DNA from: Lachnospiraceae bacterium
GTDB lineage: Bacteria; Bacillota; Clostridia; Lachnospirales; Lachnospiraceae
Assembly: GCA_003507655.1 (NCBI GenBank)
Contig: DNUZ01000031.1
Span: 1 to 64,000 of the forward strand
DNA length: 64,000 nt
Direction of reading: 5' to 3'
Position 1 is the stretch's first letter. Each line of letters begins with the position of its first letter. Made by a program: the position numbers and the translations under genes. Positions 47,906 to 57,550 of this stretch are shown here, one piece after another. Below the pieces are notes generated by a model. That model was not told the origin of the DNA and did not search any database. It was given only the letters and a program-made list of their open reading frames with translations.

Positions 47906-49060
47906 ATGGAAGCGAGATATTTTAGATATCAATACGAAAATACACAAGATGGAATTCTTCAGTCAGGATGTATCTGGGACAGAAGAGTAGATAAGAAAAC
48001 GACATATCTCTATGCAGCAGGCGAATATGCGGGCATTCCCAGGATAGCGAGGGATCAGGAGAAAAAATGGGGGAGAAAAGCGCCGGAGACAATCTTAGAC
48101 ATCTTTGTTCTCGGTGCATATACCGTTCCATATATCTGCCGTCTGTTAGAAATATTGCAGGAGCAGGGTGTAAGAACCGTAGTCCTTCCTTATATACCGC
48201 CGATGATCCGGCTGAGTATGATGACATATATAGAAAAGAATGGGAAGACAGACCGGGAATTACAAAGATTTTTAGGTGCACCATATTCCTATTTAAAGGA
48301 GCAGGGAGTAGAAAATATTTATCTGCTCTATGGCAATGGTCCGATGTTACCAAGAGAACAGGATAATTTGTTAGAGGGGCATTATTTTGAAAGAGTAGAC
48401 AGGCGGATACAGGAAATGGTCACGGAAATGGAAGGAGTGTTCATTCCGGTCTATTATGCGGGATACATCGTAGAAAATCAGTGGCTGTATTATTTTGGTA
48501 CTTATGGCGTGGAAATGCAGATGAATACCGGGGTGAAATTAGAATTAGACACCATCACGATGTTTACAGGGCCGCAGTATGCAAGAAACAGGGAAATGGA
48601 ATGTATGTTCACCACCAAAGTTTTTACCAGGGAACAGCATTGTAACATCCAGATAAAAGAAGAGTATGAGACCTGTGCGCTCAAATGCCTTTACAGGAAT
48701 GATTATGATATGCTAAAAAAGCATATGGATTCCAAGCACGAGATGCTCCGGGTCGGACTGCTGAACCTTGGGAATGTCAACCTGAATACCAGCCTAAAAA
48801 ATGTGATCGCGAGGTATGGTTCCGTGGTAGAACAGGTGCGTGGGATCTCTGTTCCAAACAGCGGAAAAGAGGCATTTTGGAATGAAAAACTGCTCTCCGT
48901 ATTTACGGGTACGGATTTAGAATATTACATATGTGCGTGTGACAAAAACACCGGCGACAAAGTCATCCGGGATATTGCACTGTCGAGTGCATATAACCGT
49001 TTTATCAATGTAAATGAAGAGTTTGCGTACTGTTTTTCCGGATATCTGGTGGAAAAGTAG
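47906..49060 (+). CDS. Unknown protein resembling a metal-site-less metallo-beta-lactamase fold
   Basis: A 384-residue soluble protein without an obvious named family. Its layout matches MBL-fold hydrolases: an early ILDIFVLGAYTVPYICRLLEILQEQGVRTVVLPYIPP segment sits where those have DxFVLSHxHxDHxxGLxxLL, but the HxHxDH ligands are absent. A late VGLLNLGNVNLNTSLKNVI...VRGISVPNSGKEAFWN segment sits where they have LLLGDI...VPHHGS. The fold may be kept and catalysis lost. The ATG at 47906 lacks a Shine-Dalgarno and coincides with the predicted transcription start. Confidence 0.6.
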   Translation: MEARYFRYQYENTQDGILQSGCIWDRRVDKKTTYLYAAGEYAGIPRIARDQEKKWGRKAPETILDIFVLGAYTVPYICRLLEILQEQGVRTVVLPYIPPMIRLSMMTYIEKNGKTDRELQRFLGAPYSYLKEQGVENIYLLYGNGPMLPREQDNLLEGHYFERVDRRIQEMVTEMEGVFIPVYYAGYIVENQWLYYFGTYGVEMQMNTGVKLELDTITMFTGPQYARNREMECMFTTKVFTREQHCNIQIKEEYETCALKCLYRNDYDMLKKHMDSKHEMLRVGLLNLGNVNLNTSLKNVIARYGSVVEQVRGISVPNSGKEAFWNEKLLSVFTGTDLEYYICACDKNTGDKVIRDIALSSAYNRFINVNEEFAYCFSGYLVEK

Positions 49061-49163
49061 GAAAAATGGCGAAACTTGCGATGAAAAGTGGGGCTTGTCC
49101 TCTTTTCATTGCAGATTTCTTTTCTTATAATGAAGAAAGAAAAAATAAGAAAAGAGGTAAATT

Positions 49164-49466
49164 ATGCAGGAAGCGATTCTTACAAATGTGATCCATTTCG
49201 CACCGATCGGGATCTTGGCATTATTGCTGATCATGGTTCTGATCCTGGTTGCAAATTTACGACAGACAAAAAAAATCAATAAAAAACTGACAGATACGCT
49301 GCAAAAAGCAGACGATTATTTCCAATACATATTAGAGGAAGAAGAAGCAGAAGAAGAGGAGGAAATCCCGGAGATCCGACCGGTAGAAAGAAAGCACGAA
49401 AAAAGCACGAAAAAAGCCGAAGATGCAGTGCTTTTACAGGACGTTTTGACGGAATATTTCTCTTGA
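49164..49466 (+). CDS. Small membrane-anchored acidic protein of unknown function
   Basis: A 100-residue protein with one helix (about residues 12-34, IGILALLLIMVLILVANL), then a basic juxtamembrane patch and a Glu-rich stretch (EEEEAEEEEEIPE, about 56-68). It ends in a Lys-rich patch and VLLQDVLTEYFS. A GAGGTAAATT site precedes the ATG. I recognise no family. It lies between the MBL-like gene and pgi in the same direction, with no visible operon link. Confidence 0.6.
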   Translation: MQEAILTNVIHFAPIGILALLLIMVLILVANLRQTKKINKKLTDTLQKADDYFQYILEEEEAEEEEEIPEIRPVERKHEKSTKKAEDAVLLQDVLTEYFS

Positions 49467-49521
49467 AAATAAAGGGACTGTTTGCTAGAATTTAAGTATA
49501 TTATACAAAGGAGTGTTGGCA

Positions 49522-50868
49522 ATGGGAAAAATAACATTTGATTACTCAAAAACAGCCGGTTTTATCAGCGAAGAAGAGATCGGTTATATGAGCAGACTCA
49601 CGGAACAGGCAAAGGATGTATTGGTATCTAAAAACGGAGCAGGAAACGACTTCTTAGGCTGGATCGACCTTCCGGTAGACTATGACAAAGAAGAGTTTTC
49701 ACGGATTGAGAAGGCGGCAGAAAAGATCAAAAAAGATTCCGACGTATTGATCGTGATCGGTATCGGCGGTTCTTACTTAGGTGCAAGAGCAGCCATTGAA
49801 TTTTTAAGACATGGATTTTATAACAGTCTTCCGAAAGAAAAACGCGGAACACCGGAAATTTACTATGTCGGAAACAGCATCAGCTCTACATACTTACAGG
49901 GTGTCATTGATGTCATCGGTGACAGAGATTTCTCTGTAAATGTCATTTCCAAATCGGGAACAACCACAGAGCCGGCAATTGCTTTCCGTATTTTCAAAAA
50001 AATGTTAGAGGACAAATACGGACAGGAGGAAGCAGCAAAGCGAATTTATGCAACAACCGACAAGGCAAGAGGAGCATTAAAAGACCTCGCAACCAAAGAG
50101 GGTTATGAGAGTTTTGTAGTGCCGGATGATGTCGGCGGACGTTTCTCCGTACTGACCGCAGTAGGACTTCTTCCGATCGCAGTCAGCGGTGCAGATATCA
50201 AGGCATTGATGGATGGTGCGGCAAGCGGAAGAGAACTGGCATTAAATGAAAAATTTGAAGATAATGAAGCAATGAAATATGCGGCAATCCGCAACATTCT
50301 GCTCAGAAAAGGAAAATCCGTGGAAGTGCTTGCAAATTATGAGCCTGCATTACACTACATTGGTGAGTGGTGGAAACAGTTATACGGTGAATCCGAAGGA
50401 AAAGACCAGAAGGGAATTTTCCCGGCAGCAGTTGATTTTACAACCGATCTGCACTCCATGGGACAGTTCATCCAGGACGGTGCAAGAATTATGTTTGAGA
50501 CCGTCATGAATGTCGAAGAAGCCCGTGAGACGATCATCATTGAAAAAGAGGCAGAGGACTTAGACGGACTCAATTATCTTGCCGGAAAAACCATGGATTT
50601 TGTCAACAAGAGTGCCATGAACGGAACCATCCTCGCACATACAGACGGAAATGTGCCGAACCTGATGATCAAGATCCCGAAGATGGACGAGTTCCATTTA
50701 GGACAGTTGTTCTATTTCTTCGAGTTTGCATGCGGTGTGAGCGGCTACATCCTTGGCGTAAATCCATTCAACCAGCCGGGTGTGGAAAGCTATAAGAGAA
50801 ACATGTTTGCACTCCTTGGAAAACCGGGTTATGAGGAAGAAAGAGAAGCCTTATTAAAACGTCTGTAA
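49522..50868 (+). CDS. pgi: Glucose-6-phosphate isomerase
   Basis: A 448-residue glycolytic enzyme interconverting glucose-6-P and fructose-6-P. SIS domains carry [13 protein letters not shown] and [14 protein letters not shown]. The family signatures [16 protein letters not shown] and [23 protein letters not shown] are intact. I start at the ATG at 49522, with AAAGGAG 8 nt upstream; an in-frame GTG three codons earlier is inside that spacing. The length is typical of the short Firmicutes type (about 450). A strong promoter for the next gene begins 11 nt after its stop. Confidence 0.97.
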   Translation: MGKITFDYSKTAGFISEEEIGYMSRLTEQAKDVLVSKNGAGNDFLGWIDLPVDYDKEEFSRIEKAAEKIKKDSDVLIVIGIGGSYLGARAAIEFLRHGFYNSLPKEKRGTPEIYYVGNSISSTYLQGVIDVIGDRDFSVNVISKSGTTTEPAIAFRIFKKMLEDKYGQEEAAKRIYATTDKARGALKDLATKEGYESFVVPDDVGGRFSVLTAVGLLPIAVSGADIKALMDGAASGRELALNEKFEDNEAMKYAAIRNILLRKGKSVEVLANYEPALHYIGEWWKQLYGESEGKDQKGIFPAAVDFTTDLHSMGQFIQDGARIMFETVMNVEEARETIIIEKEAEDLDGLNYLAGKTMDFVNKSAMNGTILAHTDGNVPNLMIKIPKMDEFHLGQLFYFFEFACGVSGYILGVNPFNQPGVESYKRNMFALLGKPGYEEEREALLKRL

Positions 50869-50878
50869 AAACCAAAAC

Positions 50879-50907
50879 TTGACAAATATAAAAAATGCTG
50901 ATATAAT
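50879..50907 (+). promoter_or_regulatory. Consensus promoter of the SleB-type hydrolase gene
   Basis: Perfect TTGACA (50879-50884), 17-nt spacer, perfect TATAAT (50902-50907). Two related motifs follow in the leader: CGTAACATTTGTAACAAAT (from 50921) and CGTAACATTTATGATAACAAAT (from 50963), 42 bp apart. Confidence 0.8.
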
Positions 50908-51006
50908 CCCGTAATATATTCGTAACATTTGTAACAAATATGAATAAAAACATACGGTATTGCGTAACATTTATGATAACAAATATCGTGTGCTACGGAG
51001 GATTAT

Positions 51007-52152
51007 ATGATACTGAAAAAGAAAGTGTTTGGAAGTGCAATGTTAGCAGCAGCAATTATGTCTGCAGGAACATGTACTGCAATGGCAGCTCCACAGCAGG
51101 AAAATACAGCAATCGAGGCAGAGAGTGAGAACTCCACCCAGACTGCGGCAGGACTGGCATTGAAAATAACAGAAGGTTTTCAGAACGCGGATGAACAGGC
51201 ATCCATAGAAAAAAAAGAAGTTGAGGTTGTGAAGGCTTCCGAAGAGGAGCCACAGGATGAATGGCAGAACCGTCTGATGGCAAACGTGGAGGAATCTTTA
51301 AATGTCCGTACAGAGGCAAGCGAAGAGTCAGCACTTGCCGGAAAGCTCCGCAAAGGCGATGTGGCAGAAGTTACAGAGCGTGGAGAGGAATGGAGTAAGA
51401 TTACATCCGGAAATGTCAGCGGTTATGTAAAAAATGAATTTTGTGTCTTTGGAGACGATGCACATAATTATGCAAATGAGAACTGTACAACCAATGCAAA
51501 AGTCTTAGAAGGTGGTCTTCGTTTAAGAGCAGAAGCAAGCGAAGAAGCTCAGATCTGTGACGTGGCAGCACAGGATGATGTGCTTACCGTTAAAAAAGAT
51601 GTAGAAGCACCGGAAGGCTGGGTAGCAGTTTCACATGGCGATGGTGTTGCATATGTCAGCAGCCAGTATGTAGAAGTATCGTTAGCAACCGGAACCGGAA
51701 TCACGGTAGAAGAAGAGCAGGCGATCATCGCAAAGCAGAAGGCAGAGGAAGAAGCCAAAAGAGCTCAGGAAGCAGCAGCGCAGGCACAGGCGGCAGTACA
51801 GAACGCACCGGCAGCCGCAAGCTATGATGAGACAACGATCTTAGCAGCAACCATTCAGCTTGAAGCAGGAAATGAACCATACGAAGGTCAGGTAGCGGTT
51901 GGAGCAGTTATCATGAACCGTGTCAGAAGCGGCGGATATCCAAACAGCATCAGCGGCGTTGTATATCAGGCAGGACAGTTTTCCGTAAGCGGCAGGATTG
52001 CAGCAACCGCAGCATCAGGAGTAAAATCTTCCTGTATGCAGGCAGCACAGGCAGCGATCGGCGGCATGGACAATACAGGCGGAGCACTTTCCTTTGCACC
52101 GGTAAGCAGCGGAAGAGGCGGACTGGTCATCGGAAATCATTCATTTTACTAA
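51007..52152 (+). CDS. Secreted SleB/CwlJ-type cell wall hydrolase with tandem SH3 domains
   Basis: A 381-residue exported protein. The signal peptide (MILKKKVFGSAMLAAAIMSA...AMA) ends near residue 27. Two bacterial SH3 domains follow (about 92-145 and 158-220: SLNVRTEASEESALAGKLRKGD..., LRLRAEASEEAQICDV...). An Ala/Glu coiled linker (about 240-275) leads to a Hydrolase_2 (SleB) catalytic domain (about 278-381) with LAATIQLEAGNEPYEGQVAVGAVIMNRV, including the catalytic Glu. GGAGG precedes the ATG. It has its own perfect promoter and terminator, so it is a strong monocistronic unit for peptidoglycan turnover. Confidence 0.9.
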   Translation: MILKKKVFGSAMLAAAIMSAGTCTAMAAPQQENTAIEAESENSTQTAAGLALKITEGFQNADEQASIEKKEVEVVKASEEEPQDEWQNRLMANVEESLNVRTEASEESALAGKLRKGDVAEVTERGEEWSKITSGNVSGYVKNEFCVFGDDAHNYANENCTTNAKVLEGGLRLRAEASEEAQICDVAAQDDVLTVKKDVEAPEGWVAVSHGDGVAYVSSQYVEVSLATGTGITVEEEQAIIAKQKAEEEAKRAQEAAAQAQAAVQNAPAAASYDETTILAATIQLEAGNEPYEGQVAVGAVIMNRVRSGGYPNSISGVVYQAGQFSVSGRIAATAASGVKSSCMQAAQAAIGGMDNTGGALSFAPVSSGRGGLVIGNHSFY

Positions 52153-52161
52153 AAGTATAAT

Positions 52162-52206
52162 AAGACAATCATCTGGAGATTATATCAAAGATGATTGTCT
52201 TTTTTC
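52162..52206 (+). terminator. Terminator after the SleB-type hydrolase
   Basis: AAGACAATCATCT (52162-52174) pairs with AGATGATTGTCTT (52189-52201), followed by TTTTT. It is a strong intrinsic terminator. Confidence 0.9.
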
Positions 52207-52277
52207 TTGTAATCATAGGGAAAATATAGTAAGATGTAGAGGAATTGAACATATTTATATCAAGGGAGGAGTTCTAT

Positions 52278-53210
52278 ATGGGCGGATTTATGATATTTAT
52301 TATTGTACTTGTAATTATATTAGTGCTTCTTGCACTTTGCGTTGTAAGAATCGTACCACAGGCGTATGCAATGGTTATTGAGCGTCTCGGTGGTTATCTG
52401 ACAACATGGAATGTAGGAATCCATTTTAAAGTCCCGATTTTAGACCGTGTGGCAAAAAAAGTACTCTTAAAAGAGCAGGTAGTTGACTTTGCACCACAGC
52501 CGGTTATTACGAAGGACAATGTAACCATGAGGATCGATACGGTCGTATTTTTCCAGATTACAGACCCGAAGCTGTTTGTATACGGTGTAGATAACCCGAT
52601 TATGGCGATTGAAAATCTGACAGCGACCACACTTCGTAACATCATCGGAGATTTAGAGTTAGATGAGACACTGACATCAAGAGAAACAATCAATACCAAG
52701 ATGCGTGCGTCTTTAGATGTGGCAACAGACCCATGGGGAATCAAAGTGAACCGTGTGGAATTAAAGAATATCATCCCACCGCAGGCAATTCAGGATGCGA
52801 TGGAAAAACAGATGAAGGCAGAGCGTGAACGACGTGAAGCCGTTACCAGAGCAGAGGGAGAAAAGACAGCAACAATCCTTGTAGCACAGGGAAAGAAAGA
52901 GTCAGCAATCCTCGATGCCGAGGCAGAGAAGCAGGCAGCAATCCTGCGTGCAGAGGCGAAAAAAGAAGCAACTGTGCGTGAGGCAGAAGGTCAGGCAGAG
53001 GCAATCTTACGAATCCAGCAGGCAAATGCAGATGGTTTGAAATTTATCAAAGAAGCAGGAGCCGATGATGCCGTACTTCAGTTAAAGAGCCTCGAAGCAT
53101 TTGCAAAAGCAGCAGACGGCAAGGCAACCAAGATTATTATTCCATCGGAGATACAGGGAATTGCCGGACTGGTGAAGTCTGTCACCGAAGTAGCATCTGA
53201 TGCAGAGTAG
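52278..53210 (+). CDS. SPFH/Band 7 domain membrane protein (stomatin-like, QmcA type)
   Basis: A 310-residue protein with an N-terminal helix (about 2-24) and then an SPFH domain (about 25-190: IVPQAYAMVIERLGGYLTTWNVGIHFKVPILDRV...). A coiled coil rich in Ala/Glu/Lys (190-260) and a short C-terminal region follow. Members form oligomeric cages in membrane microdomains and influence membrane proteases. I start at the ATG at 52278 with AGGGAGGAG upstream; an in-frame start 11 codons earlier lacks a site. No NfeD partner gene is adjacent. Confidence 0.9.
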   Translation: MGGFMIFIIVLVIILVLLALCVVRIVPQAYAMVIERLGGYLTTWNVGIHFKVPILDRVAKKVLLKEQVVDFAPQPVITKDNVTMRIDTVVFFQITDPKLFVYGVDNPIMAIENLTATTLRNIIGDLELDETLTSRETINTKMRASLDVATDPWGIKVNRVELKNIIPPQAIQDAMEKQMKAERERREAVTRAEGEKTATILVAQGKKESAILDAEAEKQAAILRAEAKKEATVREAEGQAEAILRIQQANADGLKFIKEAGADDAVLQLKSLEAFAKAADGKATKIIIPSEIQGIAGLVKSVTEVASDAE

Positions 53211-53249
53211 AAGAGCAATCCGACAGGAGAGCGTATCATAAAGAATCTT

Positions 53250-53283
53250 ATGGGCTGTTGGGTTATATCTGACAGCCCATTTG
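53250..53283 (+). terminator. Hairpin after SPFH gene
   Basis: ATGGGCTGT (53250-53258) pairs with ACAGCCCAT (53272-53280), followed by only three T. It may be a weak terminator. Confidence 0.6.
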
Positions 53284-53323
53284 ATATTCGTGGAGTATAA
53301 GAAATACAAGAGGAGGAAATACC

Positions 53324-54313
53324 ATGAACTTAAAAGGACGTAATTTTTTAAAATTAAAGGATTTCACACCGGAAGAAATACTTTATATGATCGATCTGGC
53401 AGCAGATTTAAAGGCAAAAAAGAAACAGGGTGTTCGCCATGACAGCTTGGTCGGCAGGAACATTGCACTTATTTTTGAAAAAACCAGTACCAGAACCCGC
53501 TGCTCCTTTGAAGTAGCAGCACATGACTTAGGTATGCATGTTACATACTTAGACCCATCCGGTTCCCAGATAGGAAAAAAAGAGAGTATTGCTGATACGG
53601 CAAGAGTGCTTGGAAGAATGTTTGACGGAATCGAATATCGTGGTTTTGGACAGGACATCGTAGAAGAGCTTGCGGAATATGCAGGTGTGCCGGTCTGGAA
53701 CGGACTGACAAATGAATTTCATCCGACACAGATGTTAGCAGATATGCTGACCATCCGTGAGCATTTAGGCAGATTAAAGGGTGTGAAGCTGGTTTATATG
53801 GGTGATGCACGTTATAACATGGGAAATTCCCTGATGGTAACCTGTGCAAAGCTGGGAATGCATTTTGTAGCATGTACTTCTGAGAATTATTTCCCGGAAA
53901 AAGAACTGGTAGACTATTGCGTAGAAGTTGCAAAACAGACAGGAGGCAGCGTAACGCTGACAGAGGATGTAGCAGCAGGAACCAAAGATGCAGACGTAAT
54001 CTATACCGATGTCTGGGTATCCATGGGAGAGCCGGACGAAGTCTGGGAAGAGCGTATCCGCGAACTGATGCCATATCAGGTGAACGCAAAGGCAATGGCA
54101 AATGCAAAAGACAGCGCAATCTTCATGCATTGTCTCCCGGCATTCCATGACTTAAAGACAAAAATCGGAAAAGAAATCCATGAAAAATTCGGTATCAGTG
54201 AGATGGAAGTAACGGATGAAGTATTTGAAAGTCCGCAGTCCGTAGTATTTGATGAAGCAGAGAACCGTATGCATACGATCAAGGCAGTCATGCTTGCGAC
54301 ATTAGGAGAGTAA
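53324..54313 (+). CDS. argF: Ornithine carbamoyltransferase
   Basis: A 329-residue enzyme forming citrulline from ornithine and carbamoyl phosphate. The carbamoyl-phosphate motif STRTR (about residues 55-59), the HPTQ loop ([10 protein letters not shown]) and the ornithine-loop motif HCLPAFHD are intact, and the C-terminal [14 protein letters not shown] helix is typical. It stands apart from other arg genes, so a catabolic (arcB) role cannot be excluded. GAGGAGG lies 9 nt before the ATG. birA follows after 2 nt. Confidence 0.95.
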   Translation: MNLKGRNFLKLKDFTPEEILYMIDLAADLKAKKKQGVRHDSLVGRNIALIFEKTSTRTRCSFEVAAHDLGMHVTYLDPSGSQIGKKESIADTARVLGRMFDGIEYRGFGQDIVEELAEYAGVPVWNGLTNEFHPTQMLADMLTIREHLGRLKGVKLVYMGDARYNMGNSLMVTCAKLGMHFVACTSENYFPEKELVDYCVEVAKQTGGSVTLTEDVAAGTKDADVIYTDVWVSMGEPDEVWEERIRELMPYQVNAKAMANAKDSAIFMHCLPAFHDLKTKIGKEIHEKFGISEMEVTDEVFESPQSVVFDEAENRMHTIKAVMLATLGE

Positions 54314-54315
54314 CC

Positions 54316-55293
54316 GTGAAATCAGAGATATTATCGGCACTGAGAAGTGCTGACGGCTATGTTTCCGGACAGGAACTGTGTGAAAAATTCGGCGTGTCCA
54401 GAACAGCCGTCTGGAAAGCCATCAATCAGCTAAAACAGGCAGGATATGAGATAGAGGCTGTCCAAAATAAAGGATATCATATTGTTTCATCCCCGGATAT
54501 TTTGAGCAGGACTGAATTAGAAAGCAATCGAAAAACAACGTGGGTCGGAGAGGAAATTCACTATTTTGACAGTACGGATTCGACGAATACCAGAGCAAAA
54601 CGTCTTGCAGAGGATGGTGCTGTCCACGGAACACTGGTAGTTGCGGATGAACAGACCGGCGGACGGGGCAGAAGAGGCAGGGCATGGGAGTCCCAGAAGG
54701 GGGTATCCATTTATATGTCTCTCGTTTTAAAACCGGAGATAGAGCCGAACCATGCTTCCATGCTGACCCTGATCACTGCCATGGCAGTAGCGGGAGGAAT
54801 AGAAAAAACCACCGGATTAGAGTGTAAGATCAAATGGCCGAATGATATTGTCATCCATGGAAAAAAGGTCTGTGGAATTTTGACAGAGATGAGTACCCAG
54901 ATGGATTACATTAATTATATCGTTATCGGGATTGGCATCAATGTGCAAAATGAATCTTTCCCGGAGGAAATCGGAGAGGTCGCAACCTCACTTCGGATCG
55001 AGAGCGGAAAAAAACAGAACCGTGCGGCGATCATAGAAGCTGTCTGGGAAGAATTTGAAAAATATTATGATATTTATTTAAAAACAGAGGACATGCAGGG
55101 ACTGGTCGGTGAGTACGATCAAAAACTGGCAAACATGAACAAACAGGTGCGGGTATTAGACCCGAAAGACCCATATGAGGGAACCGCAAGAGGAATTACG
55201 CCAAAAGGAGAGCTGATCGTGGACACATGGGAAGCGAGAAAGCTCGTTTCTTCAGGCGAGGTATCTGTGCGTGGACTCTATGGTTATGTGTAA
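54316..55293 (+). CDS. birA: Bifunctional biotin ligase/biotin operon repressor
   Basis: A 325-residue BirA of the two-domain type. An N-terminal winged helix (about 1-65: SGQELCEKFGVSRTAVWKAINQL) binds DNA. The ligase core carries TGGRGRRGRAWES (about 115-127, biotinyl-AMP loop), KWPNDIVIHGKKVCGIL and a C-terminal SH3-like domain. It attaches biotin to carboxylases and may repress biotin uptake or synthesis. The GTG start has AGGAG across the argF stop. It precedes the DUF6145-like and coaX genes, forming a cofactor-related cluster. Confidence 0.93.
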   Translation: MKSEILSALRSADGYVSGQELCEKFGVSRTAVWKAINQLKQAGYEIEAVQNKGYHIVSSPDILSRTELESNRKTTWVGEEIHYFDSTDSTNTRAKRLAEDGAVHGTLVVADEQTGGRGRRGRAWESQKGVSIYMSLVLKPEIEPNHASMLTLITAMAVAGGIEKTTGLECKIKWPNDIVIHGKKVCGILTEMSTQMDYINYIVIGIGINVQNESFPEEIGEVATSLRIESGKKQNRAAIIEAVWEEFEKYYDIYLKTEDMQGLVGEYDQKLANMNKQVRVLDPKDPYEGTARGITPKGELIVDTWEARKLVSSGEVSVRGLYGYV

Positions 55294-55305
55294 GGAGAAC
55301 CTATT

Positions 55306-55644
55306 ATGTATCAGGAAGAAGTCGTACTTTGCGGGGCAAGTGCGTATAATAAAAAATTTTATCTGAGTGAAGATTTTGAGGGACTGCCGCAGGGCATTCA
55401 GGATGAGCTGAAAATTCTTTGTGTACTCTACACGGAGGATGTGGGAGGAACCTTAGAGCTGGTATTTGACGAAGAGGGAAACCTGCATTTTCGTACCGAT
55501 GCCGATGAAGGAGATCTGTTATATGACGAGATAGGAAGTATTCTCAAGATCAAGCAGATACAGAAAGAAAAAAGAGAATTACTCGAATCGTTAGAAATGT
55601 ATTTTAAGGTATTTTTCTTAGGGGAAGATTTTAAGGAGGACTAA
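55306..55644 (+). CDS. DUF6145-like protein
   Basis: A 112-residue soluble acidic protein of unknown function, close to DUF6145-like proteins in Lachnospiraceae. Features are a [28 protein letters not shown] start, an acidic strand region ([34 protein letters not shown]) and a C-terminal helix ([17 protein letters not shown]). It has AAGGAGA before the ATG, starts 12 nt after birA, and ends 1 nt before coaX, so it belongs to that operon. Confidence 0.7.
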   Translation: MYQEEVVLCGASAYNKKFYLSEDFEGLPQGIQDELKILCVLYTEDVGGTLELVFDEEGNLHFRTDADEGDLLYDEIGSILKIKQIQKEKRELLESLEMYFKVFFLGEDFKED

Positions 55645-55645
55645 C

Positions 55646-56422
55646 ATGTTATTAGCGATTGATGTAGGAAATACAAATATCACAGTGGGAGTGTTTAAAG
55701 GCAAGGAGATTGTAAATACCTTCCGCCTGACCACCAAGCAGTCAAGAACATCAGATGAATATGCGATTCATCTTTCCGGCATGCTGTTACAGAACGGAAT
55801 CCGTTTTCAGGACATCAAGGATGTCATTATCTCTTCCGTTGTACCGAACGTTATGCATTCTTTAGGAAGTGCGATCATCAAATATTTTAATCTGGTACCG
55901 ATCGTGGTGGAAGCAGGTATCAAAACCGGTATTAAGGTCGTAACGGAGAATCCGAGACAGATCGGAGCCGATCGTATCGTGGATGCGGCAGGAGCCTGTG
56001 GAATTTATGGTGGACCGGTAATTGTAATTGACTTCGGTACAGCCACAACCTATGATCTGATTGATAAAGACGGAGCATTTTTAGCAGGGATCACGGCACC
56101 GGGAATCCGCATCTCAGCAAAAGCGTTATGGGAGGATGCCGCAAAACTTCCGGAGATCGAAATTAAGAAGCCGGAAAGCATTCTTGCAAAAGAGACGATC
56201 AGCAGTATGCAGGCAGGACTGGTATACGGACAGATCGGTCAGACCGAGTATATCATCCGGAAAATCAAAGAAGAAGCAAACATGGATGAGCCGATCAAAG
56301 TAGTTGCAACCGGAGGACTCGGCAGCATTATCGCACCGGAAACAGATGCGATCGATGTCTATGATCCGAATCTGACACTGTCAGGAATGAGACTGATCTA
56401 CGAAAAACAGAACCGGAAGTAG
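55646..56422 (+). CDS. coaX: Type III pantothenate kinase
   Basis: A 258-residue ASKHA-fold kinase that phosphorylates pantothenate, the first step of CoA synthesis. Visible motifs: the phosphate loop DVGNTN (residues 5-10), [21 protein letters not shown] with the catalytic Asp, and FGTATTYD with the pocket Thr/Asp. AAGGAGG lies 6 nt before the ATG. It lies with birA, again in acyl-carrier cofactor metabolism. A tRNA-dihydrouridine synthase gene follows after 36 nt. Confidence 0.95.
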   Translation: MLLAIDVGNTNITVGVFKGKEIVNTFRLTTKQSRTSDEYAIHLSGMLLQNGIRFQDIKDVIISSVVPNVMHSLGSAIIKYFNLVPIVVEAGIKTGIKVVTENPRQIGADRIVDAAGACGIYGGPVIVIDFGTATTYDLIDKDGAFLAGITAPGIRISAKALWEDAAKLPEIEIKKPESILAKETISSMQAGLVYGQIGQTEYIIRKIKEEANMDEPIKVVATGGLGSIIAPETDAIDVYDPNLTLSGMRLIYEKQNRK

Positions 56423-56458
56423 CAGAATTTTGTAAAAAAGTACAGGAATTGGGAGAGC

Positions 56459-57433
56459 ATGAATATGCCCGAATTACAGATAGGAAATGTAAAATTAGAG
56501 AATGATCTGATCTTAGGACCGATGGCAGGAGTAACCGACCTGCCATTTCGTCTGCTTTGCAAAGAGCAGGGAGCAGGGCTGCTCTGCATGGAGATGGTCA
56601 GTGCGAAGGGAATTATGTATAACAACAAAAATACGAAATTCCTTCTGACGATCGATGAGCGCGAAAGACCGGTGTCCCTGCAATTATTTGGTTCGGATGC
56701 GGACATCATCAGCGAACAGGCAAAACGGATCGAGGAGCTGCCGTTTGATATTTTAGATATCAATATGGGATGCCCGGTACCTAAGATCGTAAACAACGGT
56801 GATGGCTCCGCTCTAATGAAAAATCCACTTTTAGCAGGGGAGATCATTGAAAAAACAGCCCGTGCCATCCAAAAACCGGTAACGGTCAAGATCCGAAAGG
56901 GATTCGATGAGGAACACATCAACGCAGTGGAAATGGCACACATCGCACAGGAGTCGGGAGCAGTAGCCATTGCCGTCCACGGACGGACCAGAGAGCAGTA
57001 TTATTCCGGCAAGGCGGATTGGGAGATCATCCGAAAGGTGAAAGAAGCCGTTAAGATCCCGGTCATAGGAAACGGTGACGTATGGACACCGCAGGATGCG
57101 ATCGATATGAGAAAACAGACCGGCTGTGATGGTGTAATGATCGGACGCGGTGCACAGGGAAATCCGTGGATTTTCAAACAGATACTCCACTATGAACAGA
57201 CCGGAGAGCTGTTAGAAAAGCCATCTCCGCAGGAGGTGACGGAAATGATCCTGCGCCATGCAAAAATGCAGATGGAATTCAAAGGCGAGTACATCGGTAT
57301 GCGTGAGATCCGCAAACATGCCGCATGGTATACAGCCGGTTATAAAAATTCTGCAAAGCTGCGTGGAAAAATCAACGAAACGGAAACCTATGAAGAGTTG
57401 AAAGAACTGTTAAGCCATCTCGGAAACGCTTGA
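56459..57433 (+). CDS. tRNA-dihydrouridine synthase
   Basis: A 324-residue FMN-dependent enzyme (DusB type) that reduces uridine to dihydrouridine in tRNA. The TIM barrel shows the start LILGPMAGVTDLPFR, the catalytic Cys in INMGCPVPK (about residue 103), and FMN-phosphate residues around PVIGNGDVWTPQD and GVMIGRGAQGNPWIF. The C-terminal helical domain is present. GGGAGAG precedes the ATG. It is the last of the birA-coaX group before a new promoter. Confidence 0.93.
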   Translation: MNMPELQIGNVKLENDLILGPMAGVTDLPFRLLCKEQGAGLLCMEMVSAKGIMYNNKNTKFLLTIDERERPVSLQLFGSDADIISEQAKRIEELPFDILDINMGCPVPKIVNNGDGSALMKNPLLAGEIIEKTARAIQKPVTVKIRKGFDEEHINAVEMAHIAQESGAVAIAVHGRTREQYYSGKADWEIIRKVKEAVKIPVIGNGDVWTPQDAIDMRKQTGCDGVMIGRGAQGNPWIFKQILHYEQTGELLEKPSPQEVTEMILRHAKMQMEFKGEYIGMREIRKHAAWYTAGYKNSAKLRGKINETETYEELKELLSHLGNA

Positions 57434-57438
57434 AAACC

Positions 57439-57468
57439 TTGACACAGGGCATGTTTCACGAGTATAAT
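57439..57468 (+). promoter_or_regulatory. Promoter for greA-lysS
   Basis: Perfect TTGACA (57439-57444), an 18-nt spacer and perfect TATAAT (57463-57468). A hairpin AAAACGGAC/GTCCGTTTT (57495-57519) lies in the leader before greA. Confidence 0.7.
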
Positions 57469-57494
57469 ACTATGAATGTAAATAGGTGAAGGCA

Positions 57495-57519
57495 AAACGG
57501 ACAGCTCAGGTCCGTTTTA
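57495..57519 (+). promoter_or_regulatory. Hairpin in the greA leader
   Basis: AAAACGGAC pairs perfectly with GTCCGTTTT, with a 7-nt loop. It could act as a weak terminator or mRNA-stabilising element, since it lies downstream of the promoter and before greA. Confidence 0.5.
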
Positions 57520-57550
57520 CTATGATAAATCATAAAGAAGGGTAGAAATC

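Noticed and set aside
53541..54119. 192-codon minus-strand frame within argF
   Set aside because: It is a shadow of argF with unusual His/Leu/Arg/Pro composition and no start signals.
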